From contig NZ_BNAY01000008.1 in assembly GCF_014654365.1 (NCBI RefSeq), forward strand, positions 124,001-188,000: a stretch of DNA of 64,000 nt. The letters run 5' to 3'. Origin of the DNA: Amycolatopsis oliviviridis (lineage in GTDB: Bacteria; Actinomycetota; Actinomycetes; Mycobacteriales; Pseudonocardiaceae). The notes beneath the pieces were generated by a model, which searched no databases, was not told where the DNA came from, and saw only the letters and a program-made list of their open reading frames with translations. Shown here one piece after another: positions 45,880 through 54,900 of the stretch (its first letter is position 1; every line of letters begins with the position of its first letter). The position numbers and the translations under genes are program-made.

Positions 45880-46973
45880 TGCTGCCCCTTCACTTCGGCA
45901 CTGCCCTTCTCCGCCAACGCCTTCGCCAGCTCGCCGACCGGGACGAACGCCCCGTCGACCAGATAGCCGTCCTCCGTCGCGAGGACGTCGACGTGCTCGT
46001 GCGCGGGTTTTCCACAACGCCGTGCACAACCGGCGAAATGAGCTCTCGGGGCCCGGCCGATCCGCGCCGCGTCGGCCCGGACGTCGGCCAGCGACTTCGC
46101 GCAGCCCGGCCGTCCGACGCAGGCGCTGATCCCGAGCGACGGCGCGTCCGGATCGGCGATCAGGCCCGTGTCCGGCTCCAGGGGACCGAGGACCAGGATG
46201 GATCGCCACGGGGTGACCACGGCGTCCCCGGCCCTCGCGATCGCGCGCGCCTGGGCCGAGGTCAGGCGGCCGAAGACCGGGGCGACCGCGATCGCGTCAC
46301 CGATCGGCCCGATGGGCAGGCCGGGCCTGGTTTCGAAGCTTTGCGGCTCCTTTGTTTCGCCTGGTATACCCCTGATCAGGGGTTTCGTGTCGGCGAGTTC
46401 GCTGATCCGCCAGGCCGTCCCCCGTGTCCGGAGGAACGCGCGCGCGACCGAGAGCAGCGCGTCGACGGCGTGCTCGGCGGGAACGCGCAGGCCGGTGTCG
46501 TCGCCGGCGAGCAACACCGCGCCGTCGCGCCAGCAGACGTCGGTGCCTTCTCCCGCGACGTCTCCTTCGCCGCCGTCGAGCGCGAAGAGGAAGCGTCCAG
46601 GGAGTTCAGCGAGTTCGGGGTCGGCGCAGAGGGCTCTGTCGAGCGCGGCGGCAAGTTCCTGGGCGACGTCGCTCAGGGGCGAAGCAAGGATGTTGCGGAC
46701 GCGTTCGTGCGACGGCGAGGGCAGCAGCCCGGCCTTGACGAGCCTGTCCGCGAGACCGGGACGGGTGACGCCGCGCAGCTGGACGTTGCCGCGCGAAGTG
46801 AGGTGGAGGGCGCCGTCGCCGAGGTCTTCGGCGGCGTCCGCGAGGGCCAGGAGCCTGTCCGCGGTGATGGCGCCGCCGGGCAACCGGACCCGGGCGAGCG
46901 GACCGTCCGCGGCGTCGTGCGTGGCGAAAACACCGGGGCACGCGTCGGCTCGGACACGTGCGCTCGTGGACAT
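45876..46973 (-). CDS. cobG: Precorrin-3B synthase
   Basis: A 365-residue protein of the nitrite/sulfite reductase ferredoxin-like family. Two half-repeats are visible (ADGPLARVRLPGGAITADRL and TRPGLPIGPIGDAIAVAPVF), with LHLTSRGNVQLRGV. The C-terminal [4Fe-4S] ligands fit C-x5-C (SACVGRPGCAKS) and then GCARRCGKP. In some CobG proteins no siroheme is used and a mononuclear iron activates O2. It hydroxylates C20 of precorrin-3A and forms the lactone, so its presence marks the oxygen-dependent route. ATG 46973 begins the operon; the other strand starts an ABC transporter operon 115 nt away. Confidence 0.93.
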   Translation of the reverse strand: MSTSARVRADACPGVFATHDAADGPLARVRLPGGAITADRLLALADAAEDLGDGALHLTSRGNVQLRGVTRPGLADRLVKAGLLPSPSHERVRNILASPLSDVAQELAAALDRALCADPELAELPGRFLFALDGGEGDVAGEGTDVCWRDGAVLLAGDDTGLRVPAEHAVDALLSVARAFLRTRGTAWRISELADTKPLIRGIPGETKEPQSFETRPGLPIGPIGDAIAVAPVFGRLTSAQARAIARAGDAVVTPWRSILVLGPLEPDTGLIADPDAPSLGISACVGRPGCAKSLADVRADAARIGRAPRAHFAGCARRCGKPAHEHVDVLATEDGYLVDGAFVPVGELAKALAEKGSAEVKGQQ

Positions 46974-47034
46974 GCGCTCACTGTAGATGGCCCATCTTTT
47001 AAATGCGCACGGTCGGGAGGAGTAATCATCGGAC

Positions 47035-47060
47035 CGAATGTAGTAGGTGTGCTACATTCG
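47035..47060. promoter_or_regulatory. Palindromic operator candidate before the ABC exporter operon
   Basis: CGAATGTAG (47035-47043) and CTACATTCG (47052-47060) are perfect 9-bp complements with an 8-nt spacer, 27 nt before the ATPase start. The AT-rich palindrome stands out from its GC-rich surroundings. The XRE regulator at the end of the same operon or a TetR/GntR protein elsewhere could bind it. Confidence 0.6.
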
Positions 47061-47087
47061 ATCGCAGCACTGAGATGGGGGTGACCT

Positions 47088-47996
47088 ATGAGAGATCCAC
47101 ACGACGTGATGATCTCCGTCCGAGATCTCCGGATGCGGTACGGGACGAACGACGTCCTCCACGGCGTGGACTTCACCGCGCACCGCGGCGAGGTGATCTG
47201 CCTGCTGGGGCCGAACGGCGCGGGCAAGACCACGACGATCGAGATCCTCGAAGGCTTCCGGATGCGGTCGGAGGGCGAGGTCAGCGTGCTGGGCATCGAC
47301 CCGGCGCACGCGGACGAGGACTGGAGGGCGCGGCTGGGGGTCGTCCTGCAGTCCTGGCGTGACCACGCGAAATGGCGGGTGCGGGAGCTGCTGGAGCACC
47401 TGGGCGGTTACTACGCGCCGTACTCCACGGACCGCATCAAGCGGCCGTGGGATCCGGACGAGCTGATCGCCGCGGTCGGGCTGACGGCGCACGCGGACAA
47501 GCGGGTCCGGATGCTCTCGGGCGGGCAGCGGCGCCGCCTCGACGTCGCGATCGGCATCGTCGGCCGCCCGGAACTGCTGTTCCTCGACGAGCCGACCGCC
47601 GGGCTGGACCCGGAGGCGCGGCGCGAGTTCCACGAACTCGTGCACCGGCTGACCGATGACGACGACACGACGATCCTGCTCACCACGCACGACCTCGACG
47701 AGGCCGAGAAGCTGGCCGACCGGATCCTGATCCTGAACCACGGGCGGATCGTGGCCGACGGTTCGGCCGACGCGCTGAGCAGGCAGATCGCCGGCGAGGC
47801 CGAGGTGCGCTGGACGCTGGACGGCCAGCGGTTCGTGCACTCGACGACGGAATCGACGAAGTACGTGCACGAACTGTTCAAACAGCACGGGGAAGCCATC
47901 GGTGACCTGGAGGTCCGGCGGGCGTCGCTCGAAGACACGTACATGACCCTGGTCCGCAAGGCCGAGACGCCGCTCGTGGAGGTGGGTGCGCTGTGA
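47088..47996 (+). CDS. ABC-2 type transporter ATP-binding protein
   Basis: A 302-residue ATPase with Walker A GPNGAGKTT, signature LSGGQRRRLDVAI, Walker B LLFLDEPTAGLDP and switch His in LLTTHDLDEAEKL. The C-terminal 80 residues (with the closing SLEDTYMTLV) match drug- and lipid-exporter ATPases. ATG 47088 starts the operon ATPase-permease-XRE-ClpN; the stop overlaps the permease GTG by 4 nt. A perfect palindrome lies just upstream. Confidence 0.94.
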   Translation: MRDPHDVMISVRDLRMRYGTNDVLHGVDFTAHRGEVICLLGPNGAGKTTTIEILEGFRMRSEGEVSVLGIDPAHADEDWRARLGVVLQSWRDHAKWRVRELLEHLGGYYAPYSTDRIKRPWDPDELIAAVGLTAHADKRVRMLSGGQRRRLDVAIGIVGRPELLFLDEPTAGLDPEARREFHELVHRLTDDDDTTILLTTHDLDEAEKLADRILILNHGRIVADGSADALSRQIAGEAEVRWTLDGQRFVHSTTESTKYVHELFKQHGEAIGDLEVRRASLEDTYMTLVRKAETPLVEVGAL

Positions 47997-48844
47997 ACCC
48001 GGTTCAGCACAGTGTCCGGATGGGCGTCAAACGAGGCTGGCTCGAGACGCTGCAGACGATGACCAACCGCGAAGATCTGTTCAACACCTTCATCTTCCCG
48101 GCGATCTTCATCGTCGTCATGTTCTTCATGCGCGACGCGAAACTGCCGGGCATGGAGTTCTCGCTCGGCGCCGCGACCGTGCCGAGCGTGCTGGGCGCGG
48201 GCATCGTGTTCAGCGGCATGCTCGGCATGGCGGGCGTCCTCGCCGTCGAACGCGAGGACGGCACGCTCCTGCGTGCCAAGGCGACCCCGAACGGGATGCT
48301 CGGCTACCTCGTCGGCAAGGTCGTCACGATCTCCATCGGCACCGTCATCGGGATGCTGCTGGTGCTGATCCCCAGCCTGATCCTGTTCGACGGCATCGCC
48401 CCGGGCGGGCTGACGTCCTGGCTGGGCCTGCTGTGGGTACTGGTGCTCGGGCTGCTCGCGACCATGCCGCTCGGCGCGATCTTCGGCTCGCTGACCACCA
48501 ACGCGCGCAGCATCGGCCTGATCATGCTGCCGACACTGGGCATCGGCGCGATCTCCGGGATCTTCTACCCGATCACCGCGCTGCCGGAGTGGCTCCAGGG
48601 CATCGGCCAGGTGTTCCCGATGTACTGGCTCGGCCTCGGCATGCGGTCGGCGCTGCTGCCGGACTCGACGGTGATGATCGAGATCGGGCACTCTTGGCGG
48701 CCTTGGGAGACCCTCGGCGTACTGTCCGCGTGGTCCGTGATCGGATTGGTACTGGCCCCGGTGGTCCTGCGGCGGATGGCGCGCCGCGAATCCGGGTCCT
48801 CGGTGGCGGCACGACGGGAAAAGGCGATGCAGCGAATTGGCTAG
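47993..48844 (+). CDS. ABC-2 type transporter permease
   Basis: A 283-residue membrane protein with six spans of the ABC-2 class: FNTFIFPAIFIVVMFFM, VLGAGIVFSGMLGMAGVLAV, VTISIGTVIGMLLVLIPSLI, WLGLLWVLVLGLLATMPLGAI, the LIMLPTLGIGAISGIFYPIT region followed by LPEWLQGIGQVFPMYWL, and a final WSVIGLVLAPVVL. The EREDGTLLRAKATPN coupling loop is present. It pairs with the preceding ATPase. The substrate is unknown; exporters of this kind move drugs, lipids or peptides. Confidence 0.93.
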   Translation: MNPVQHSVRMGVKRGWLETLQTMTNREDLFNTFIFPAIFIVVMFFMRDAKLPGMEFSLGAATVPSVLGAGIVFSGMLGMAGVLAVEREDGTLLRAKATPNGMLGYLVGKVVTISIGTVIGMLLVLIPSLILFDGIAPGGLTSWLGLLWVLVLGLLATMPLGAIFGSLTTNARSIGLIMLPTLGIGAISGIFYPITALPEWLQGIGQVFPMYWLGLGMRSALLPDSTVMIEIGHSWRPWETLGVLSAWSVIGLVLAPVVLRRMARRESGSSVAARREKAMQRIG

Positions 48845-48847
48845 CTC

Positions 48848-49093
48848 ATGAGCGAGGTCGTTTACAACCGGATCGCGATGCTGCGGGCGGAACGGGGCAT
48901 CTCCCGCCGCGAGCTCGCCGATGCGCTGGGCGTGCACTACCAGACCATCGGCTATCTCGAACGCGGCGAGTACAGCCCGAGCCTCTACCTCGCGCTGCGG
49001 ATCGCGGAGTTCTTCGAGGTGGCGGTGGAGATCATCTTCTCCACCGCCCCCTTCCCGCGGATCGGTGATTCCTCGTCGGAGCGGTCGGCGTGA
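48848..49093 (+). CDS. Short XRE/Cro-type DNA-binding regulator
   Basis: An 81-residue protein that is almost only a helix-turn-helix: NRIAMLRAERGISRRELADA then LGVHYQTIGYLERGEYSPSL and ALRIAEFFEVAVEIIFS. This is the YozG-like form found with ABC exporters and small membrane genes in Gram-positive bacteria. It follows the permease by 3 nt and overlaps the next gene by 4 nt (GTGA). It probably regulates its own operon, perhaps at the 47035-47060 palindrome. Confidence 0.9.
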   Translation: MSEVVYNRIAMLRAERGISRRELADALGVHYQTIGYLERGEYSPSLYLALRIAEFFEVAVEIIFSTAPFPRIGDSSSERSA

Positions 49094-49767
49094 GCCTGCT
49101 GGAGCGGGCACATGCTCACGCGGTCCGGCTGGGGCGGGATCGGGTCGGCGGCGAGGAACTCCTGCTCGCCATCCTCGACGAGAGTGTCGGGTACGCGCTT
49201 TTCAGCTCCCTGGGCGTCTCTCGCGATGTCCTCATCTGGCAACTGGAGAAAGCGGCCGCCTCGGACACGACACCGGCCGTCGAGACCGTCGAAGGCTTTC
49301 CGGTCACCGCCGAGGTCCGCGAAGTGCTGCGGCGCGACGGCTTCATCGAGTCGGTCGCCGGTTTGTCGGCGGCAGGCGGCGGACCGGCTCGCGTACTGGG
49401 CGAACACGGGGTGACGGAGGAGCTGATCCGGGAGGCCCATGCCCGGATCTGGGCTCCCCTGCTCGACGAGAACGCCGTCTGGGGCGGTCCTGGCCCCGGC
49501 ACCCCGGTCCGCGGACCCGCCGACCCGCCGCCCGAGATCGATCTCCTGACTTCGGAGATCGCCGAATATCGGCGACGCAAGGAAGCGGCCGTCGACGCTC
49601 AGGAGTACAACCAGGCGGGCGTCATCCGTGACCAGGAGAAAAAGGTCGTTCGGCGGCGGTCCGAGCTGATCCGGGAATGGGCCGCGACCGTCGATCCGGT
49701 GATTCTCGCGGAGGCCGTCGTTTCTCTTCGGGAGGAGATCGCCATACTCCGACGGCCACGCAATTAG
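49090..49767 (+). CDS. ClpC-like N-domain plus UVR-motif protein without ATPase domains
   Basis: A 225-residue protein. Residues 3-55 fit one Clp N-domain repeat (LLERAHAHAVRLGRDRVGGE, ELLLAILDES, RDVLIWQLEKA), with a weaker second repeat at about 70-115. A Pro/Gly linker (128-145) follows, then a UVR/coiled motif IDLLTSEIAEYRRRKEAAVD with EYNQAGVIRDQEKKV. That motif resembles the ClpC middle region and UvrB/McsA UVR motifs. The AAA+ modules of ClpC are entirely absent, and the length shows this is not a truncation at the stop alone. It could be an adaptor or decoy for the ClpCP protease or an antibiotic-bound sensor. The start GTG 49090 is coupled to the XRE gene. The stop TAG is inside a repeat. 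Confidence 0.75.
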   Translation: MSLLERAHAHAVRLGRDRVGGEELLLAILDESVGYALFSSLGVSRDVLIWQLEKAAASDTTPAVETVEGFPVTAEVREVLRRDGFIESVAGLSAAGGGPARVLGEHGVTEELIREAHARIWAPLLDENAVWGGPGPGTPVRGPADPPPEIDLLTSEIAEYRRRKEAAVDAQEYNQAGVIRDQEKKVVRRRSELIREWAATVDPVILAEAVVSLREEIAILRRPRN

Positions 49768-49845
49768 TCGACTAATTGCAGACGGTGGTGACTGGGCCCG
49801 AGCGCCACGCCACGCTCGCGTGACGCATTTAGAGGACTAATTGCG
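49760..49845. repeat. Two repeats of the TTAGTCGACTAA / AGAGGACTAA family
   Basis: GCAATTAGTCGACTAATTGC (49760-49779) is a perfect 20-bp palindrome that contains the stop codon of the ClpN-like gene. A second element, 49824-49845, has arms CGCATTTAG and CTAATTGCG around AGGA with one mismatch. They fill the gap before the DUF222-HNH gene. Confidence 0.8.
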
Positions 49846-49901
49846 AGATTTCCGGATCACCCATCAGTGGGAAATGCACGGGTTTGTGGTGACTTAAAAT
49901 T

Positions 49902-49917
49902 ACGAACACTTGTTCGA
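49902..49917. promoter_or_regulatory. LexA (SOS) box upstream of the DUF222-HNH gene
   Basis: The sequence CGAAC-ACTT-GTTCGA (49903-49917, with A instead of T before it) matches the actinobacterial LexA consensus TCGAAC-N4-GTTCGA at all but one of the twelve conserved positions. It lies 22 nt before the chosen GTG start. Confidence 0.75.
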
Positions 49918-49939
49918 TTTTTTCGGGTATTCTGGAGGG

Positions 49940-51199
49940 GTGTCCGAGACTGTTCTTCCCGAGTTGCCGCAGGAGTTGTGGCGCGCTGGCAAGCTGGAGC
50001 TTGCGCATGGCGTGCAGCAGTTCTTGCAGGTGATGCGGGTCGCTTCCGCCGGTTTGGGGCGGTATCTGGCGGAGGTCGAGTCTCGGGGCGCGAAAGACTT
50101 GTTCGGGTATGGATCCACGGTTGCGTGGTTCGCGGATGTGGCGGGGCTTTCATGGGGTGAGGCCCGGCCGGTGGTGAATCAGGCGATCGCGTTGAATCCG
50201 ACGCGGGCTCTCGATGGGAGTGCGCTTCCGGCTGTCGCACCCACTACCGCTGCGGTGGCGGCGGAGGGGTTGATCGGGGGCGAGCGGATCCAGCAGATCC
50301 TGGCGATCTTGGCGAGGATCCCGTCCACCACGTCGGTGGAGGATCGGGAGAGTGCGGAGAAGACCCTCGCCGACCTCGCCAGAAGCGCTGGGCCTCGTGA
50401 GCTGGTGAAGGCCGAGGCGAAGATTCTCGGCTGGCTCGACCCCGACGGCAACGAGCCGAAAGAGCCGGAGCCGAAGCAGCCGCGTCGGGAAGTCACGCTG
50501 GAGCGTCGCAAGGACGGGTTCTGGAAGCTGAACGGCCTGCTCGATGACGAGACCGGTGCCCGCACCGCCGCAGCGCTGGAGGCGTATGCGAAGCCGCGTC
50601 CGGTGGACGAATTCGGTCAGGCGGATCTGCGGATGAAGTGCGAACGGCTGGGCGACGCCTGGGCCGAACTTCTTGACCTCGCGATCGCGTGTCCTGATCA
50701 GCCCGGAACGAGCGGTTACCGGACGTTGGTGCACGTCACCATCGGGCTCGAAGAGCTCAAGTCTGGGATCGGGAAAGCGTGCCTGGACTTCGTCGGCACC
50801 ATGACCGCTCGCGAGGCCAGGATGGCCGCCTGCGATTGCCTGATGCTGCCGGTGGTGATGAACGCGGCCGGGGAACCCCTCGACGTGGGACGACTACGCC
50901 GGTTCGTCACCCCAGGCCAGCGACGGGCACTGAACATCCGCGACCGAGGCTGCGCGTTCCCCGGATGTCATCGAAGACCCAAGAACTGTCACGCTCACCA
51001 TATTGAGCATTGGGCAGACGGCGGACCCACCGACCTCCGGAACCTCGTACTCCTCTGCAGCTTCCACCACCGCCTGATCCACCACGGCGACTGGCAAGTC
51101 CGCATGGCAGCCGACGGACTCCCCGAGTTCATCCCACCCCAGTACCTGGACCCGCTCCGAAGATCCCGGCGCAACACCCTCCACCGCGCCCCGGCCTAA
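49940..51199 (+). CDS. DUF222 domain, HNH endonuclease-type protein (13E12 family)
   Basis: A 419-residue protein. The N-terminal DUF222 region (about 30-310) includes ARPVVNQAIALNPTRALDGS and WKLNGLLDDETGARTAAALE. The C-terminal HNH motif is RGCAFPGCHRRPKNCHAHHI, EHWADGGPTDLRNLVLLC and HHRLIHHG, with the zinc-type Cys residues. This family (13E12 repeat in mycobacteria) is multi-copy in actinobacteria, and some members are LexA-regulated. I choose GTG 49940; a TTG at 49910 lies within the SOS box and is unlikely to be the start. DNA cleavage is inferred from the motif only. Confidence 0.88.
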   Translation: MSETVLPELPQELWRAGKLELAHGVQQFLQVMRVASAGLGRYLAEVESRGAKDLFGYGSTVAWFADVAGLSWGEARPVVNQAIALNPTRALDGSALPAVAPTTAAVAAEGLIGGERIQQILAILARIPSTTSVEDRESAEKTLADLARSAGPRELVKAEAKILGWLDPDGNEPKEPEPKQPRREVTLERRKDGFWKLNGLLDDETGARTAAALEAYAKPRPVDEFGQADLRMKCERLGDAWAELLDLAIACPDQPGTSGYRTLVHVTIGLEELKSGIGKACLDFVGTMTAREARMAACDCLMLPVVMNAAGEPLDVGRLRRFVTPGQRRALNIRDRGCAFPGCHRRPKNCHAHHIEHWADGGPTDLRNLVLLCSFHHRLIHHGDWQVRMAADGLPEFIPPQYLDPLRRSRRNTLHRAPA

Positions 51200-51311
51200 C
51201 CTGCACGACCCGAGGAGCCCGCCACCCACACCGGCGACGGGCCCCTCGGCATGCCCGCGGACCGCATCCGACCGGCACATCCGCTCCCAACTCACCCGTC
51301 GCCTGGGTCGG

Positions 51312-51683
51312 GGTGGTCGTGAGTGGCGATTCGGGTTAGAGCGGACCTGCATTTACCTACCCACGCCTGAGCTGCGCGAGGGTGGCGGTTCAGCGGCCGC
51401 CGGGCTCGACGGTGCAGGAATTGGGACATTGAGTGTCCCGATTCCTGCACCGTCGCGTGGATCGCCCGGCCTCGGACCTTGATCAACGGAGGATCGGGGA
51501 CACTCAACGTCCCCGATCCTCCGTTGATCAAGGTCGTACCGGTCACGACCGGCCGCAGACGAGATGACAGGGGAGGATTCCGGACGTTCAACGTCCCAAT
51601 TCCTCCGCGCTCGGCCGCCAGTCACACCAGTGGGTAGGTAAATACGATTCGGGTTCTAACCCGAATCGCCACTCACGACCACC
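51312..51683. repeat. 372-bp nested palindrome with 29-bp perfect outer arms
   Basis: The outer arms 51312-51340 and 51655-51683 are exact 29-bp reverse complements. The right arm overlaps a local hairpin CGATTCGGGTT/AACCCGAATCG (51645-51668). CGATTCGGGTT also occurs on the left (51327-51337), so an 11-bp direct repeat flanks 51338-51644. The simplest reading is an ordinary terminator palindrome interrupted by an inserted element. The remainder of the gap 51200-51730 holds no gene I can support. Confidence 0.8.
51351..51643. mobile_element. Candidate 293-bp MITE-like element with three internal hairpins
   Basis: It is bounded by perfect 13-bp terminal inverted repeats ATTTACCTACCCA (51351-51363) and its complement (51631-51643) and has no coding sequence. 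Inside are three hairpins: 51407-51455 (21-22-bp arms, one mismatch), 51475-51535 (27-bp perfect arms) and 51572-51606 (imperfect). All three loops share a GGAC-nTTnAn-GTCC-like core (GGACATTGAGTGTCC and variants). No transposase is in the window. Whether it moves is unknown. Confidence 0.55.
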
Positions 51684-51730
51684 TTGACCAGCACGAACAC
51701 CGCGCCACCCCGTCTGAAGGACACATCACC

Positions 51731-51759
51731 TTGACTCCCGCCGGACCGCACCGGAGAGT
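51731..51759 (+). promoter_or_regulatory. Candidate cobN promoter
   Basis: A good -35 TTGACT (51731-51736) and a weak -10 GAGAGT (51754-51759) with a 17-nt spacer lie directly before the cobalamin riboswitch. Confidence 0.4.
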
Positions 51760-51764
51760 GAGCG

Positions 51765-51885
51765 GGAACCCGCGCGACGGCAGAGGGAGGAACCCGGTGA
51801 GAGTCCGGGGCGGTCCCGCCACTGTCACCCCGACGGAGCCCGCACAGGCACCGGAGAGGGAAGCCAGGAACTCCGGCCGTCGCGA
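51765..51885 (+). ncRNA. Cobalamin riboswitch upstream of cobN
   Basis: The conserved pieces occur in order: GAGGGAGGAACCCGGTGAGA, GTCCGGGGCGGTCCC, the core GCCACTGTCACCCC (51818-51831) and the B12 box GAGGGAAGCCAGGAACTC (51856-51873). Boundaries are estimated. It ends about 40 nt before the cobN start, so B12 would reduce synthesis of the cobalt-inserting subunit. It is the second such element in the window. Confidence 0.9.
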
Positions 51886-51926
51886 CCGCACGACCCGGGG
51901 CGCGGACACCCCGAGTGAGGACTGCC

Positions 51927-54900
51927 GTGATCCTGCTTCTGTCCACTTCGGACACCGACCTGCTCAGCGCACGCGCCAGCGAGGCCGACTATCGGCTGGC
52001 CAACCCCGCCCGGCTCGATCTGAGCGAGCTGCCCACGTTGCTCGACGGCGCCAAGATCGTCGTCGTCCGGATCCTCGGGTCCGAGCGGAGCTGGCAGGAA
52101 GGGCTCGACACGGTCCGCGCGAGCGGCGCGCACGTGGTGGTCCTCGGCGGCGAGCAGACGCCGGACGCGCAGCTCATGAAGCTGTCCACGGTCCCGGCGG
52201 GCACGGCGGCGGAGGCGCACGCGTATCTCGCGCAGGGCGGCCCCGCCAACCTCACCCAGCTCCACCGATTCCTGAGCGACACGCTTCTGCTCACGGGTGA
52301 CGGCTTCGAGCCGCCCGCCGTGCAGCCGCTGTGGGGCGTCCTCGAACGCGAGCCGAAACACACCGAAGGCCCGGTCATCGCGATCCTCTACTACCGCGCG
52401 CATCACCTGTCCGGGAACACCGAGTTCGTCCACGCCCTCTCCGACGCCATCGAGGCCGCCGGGGGCCGCGCGCTCCCGATCCACTGCGCGTCCCTGCGCA
52501 CCCGCGAGCCGGAGATGATGGCCGAGCTGGCCAAGGCCGACGCGCTCCTGGTCACCGTGCTGGCCGCCGGCGGCACGAAGCCGTCCGAGGTCGGCGCCGG
52601 CGGGGACGACGAAGCGTGGGACGTCGCCGAGATGGCCGCGCTCAACATCCCGATCCTCCAGGCGCTCTGCCTCACCAGCGACCGCGAGACCTGGTCCGCC
52701 AACGACGACGGGCTCTCCCCGCTCGACGCGGGCAACCAGATGGCCGTCCCCGAGTTCGACGGCCGGCTCATCACCGTCCCGTTCTCGTTCAAGGAGATCG
52801 ACGACGACGGCCTCCCCAAGTACGTGCCGGACGCCGAGCGCGCTTCGCGGGTCGCCAAGATCGCGCTCGCCCACGCCCGCCTGCGGCACACGCCGCCGCG
52901 GGAGCGCCGGATCGCGTTGATGCTGTCCGCGTACCCGACGAAGCACTCCCGCGTCGGCAACGCCGTCGGCCTCGACACCCCCGCGTCCGCGATCGAGCTG
53001 CTGCGCCGCATGCGCGACCAGGGCTACGACCTCGGCGAGGACCCGTTCCCCGGCGTCGAGCCCACCGGCACCGACCAGCCGGACGGCGACGCCCTGATCC
53101 ACGCGCTCATCGCCGCGGGCGGCCAGGATCCGGAGTGGCTCACCGAGGAACAGCTCTCCGGCAACCCGATCCGTGTCCCCGCGGACAAGTACCGCGCGTG
53201 GTTCGCCGAACTGCCCGCCGAACTTCGCGAGGGCATGGAGGAGCACTGGGGTCCCGCCCCAGGCGAGCTCTACGTCGACAACGGCGACATCGTGCTCGCG
53301 TCTCTGCAGTCCGGCAACGTCATCCTGATGATCCAGCCGCCGCGCGGATTCGGCGAGAACCCGGTGGCGATCTACCACAACCCGGACCTCCCGCCGAGCC
53401 ACCACTATCTGGCCGCGTACCGCTGGCTGGAGGAGGAGTTCGGCGCGCACGCCGTCGTCCACCTCGGCAAACACGGTTCGCTGGAATGGCTTCCCGGCAA
53501 GACCGCGGGTCTTTCGGACTCCTGCGCGCCGGACGCCGTCCTCGGCAACCTGCCGCTGATCTACCCGTTCCTGATCAACGACCCGGGCGAGGGCGCGCAG
53601 GCGAAACGGCGCGCGCACGCCACGATCGTCGACCACCTGATCCCGCCGATGGCCCGTGCCGAGAGCTACGGCGACATGGCCCGCCTCGAGCAGCTCCTCG
53701 ACGAGCACGCCAACATCGCCGCGATGGACCCGGCGAAGCTACCCGCGGTCCGCGCGCAGATCTGGACGCTGATCCAGGCCGCGAAGCTGGACCACGACCT
53801 CGGTGTCGAGGAACGCCCGCACGACGCGGAGTTCGACGACTTCCTGCTGCACATCGACGGCTGGCTGTGCGAGGTCAAGGACGCCCAGATCCGCGACGGC
53901 CTGCACATCCTCGGTGCCGCGCCGGAAGGCGAGGCGCGGATCAACCTCGTGCTCGCGATGCTGCGCGCCCAGCAGATGTGGGGCGGTAAACAGGGCGCTG
54001 TCCCCGGCCTGCGCTCCGCCTTGGGGCTCAAGGAGAACAGCGACGCGCCACTGTCCGAAGTGGACGCCATCGAGCAGACCGCCCGGTCGCTCGTCGAGGC
54101 GATGGAGGCCAGGGACTGGTCCCCCGCCGCCGTCGCCGAGGTCGTCGCCGAAGTGCCGGAACACCAGGAGGTCGCGCGCGTGCTGACCTTCGCCGCGACC
54201 GAGATCGTGCCACGGCTGGCGGGCACCGGCGCCGAGATCGACGCCGTGCTCCACGCGCTCGACGGCGGCTACATCCCGGCGGGCCCCAGCGGTTCTCCCC
54301 TGCGCGGCCTGATCAACGTGCTGCCGACCGGCCGCAACTTCTACACCGTCGACCCGAAGGCCATCCCGAGCCGCCTCGCCTGGGAGACCGGCCAGGCCCT
54401 TGCCGACTCGCTTCTCCGCCGGTACAAGGAAGACACCGGCGACTGGCCGCGTTCGGTCGGCCTCTCGGTGTGGGGCACGTCGGCCATGCGCACCTCGGGT
54501 GACGACGCCGCGGAAGTCCTGGCCCTGCTGGGAGTCCAGCCGGTCTGGGACGAGGCGTCGCGGCGGGTCACCGGGATCGAGGCGATCCCGCTCGCCGAAC
54601 TCGGGCGCCCGCGCGTCGACGTCACCGTGCGGATCAGCGGGTTCTTCCGCGACGCCTTCCCGCACGTGATCACGCTGCTCGACGACGCCGTGCGCCTGGT
54701 CGCGAACCTGGACGAACCGGACGAGCAGAACTTCGTGCGCGCCCACACCCGCGCGGATCTGGCCGCGCACGGCGACGAACGCCGGGCCACCACGAGGATC
54801 TTCGGCTCCAAACCCGGCGCGTACGGAGCGGGCCTGCTGCCGCTGATGGATTCCGGGAACTGGCGCGACGACAAGGATCTCGCCGAGGTCTACGCGGTCT

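Noticed and set aside
49910..49939. TTG start for the DUF222 gene
   Set aside because: The TTG lies in the LexA box, which is more likely promoter DNA.
51407..51606. CRISPR array
   Set aside because: The repeated blocks are hairpins of different length and spacing, not equal direct repeats with unique spacers.
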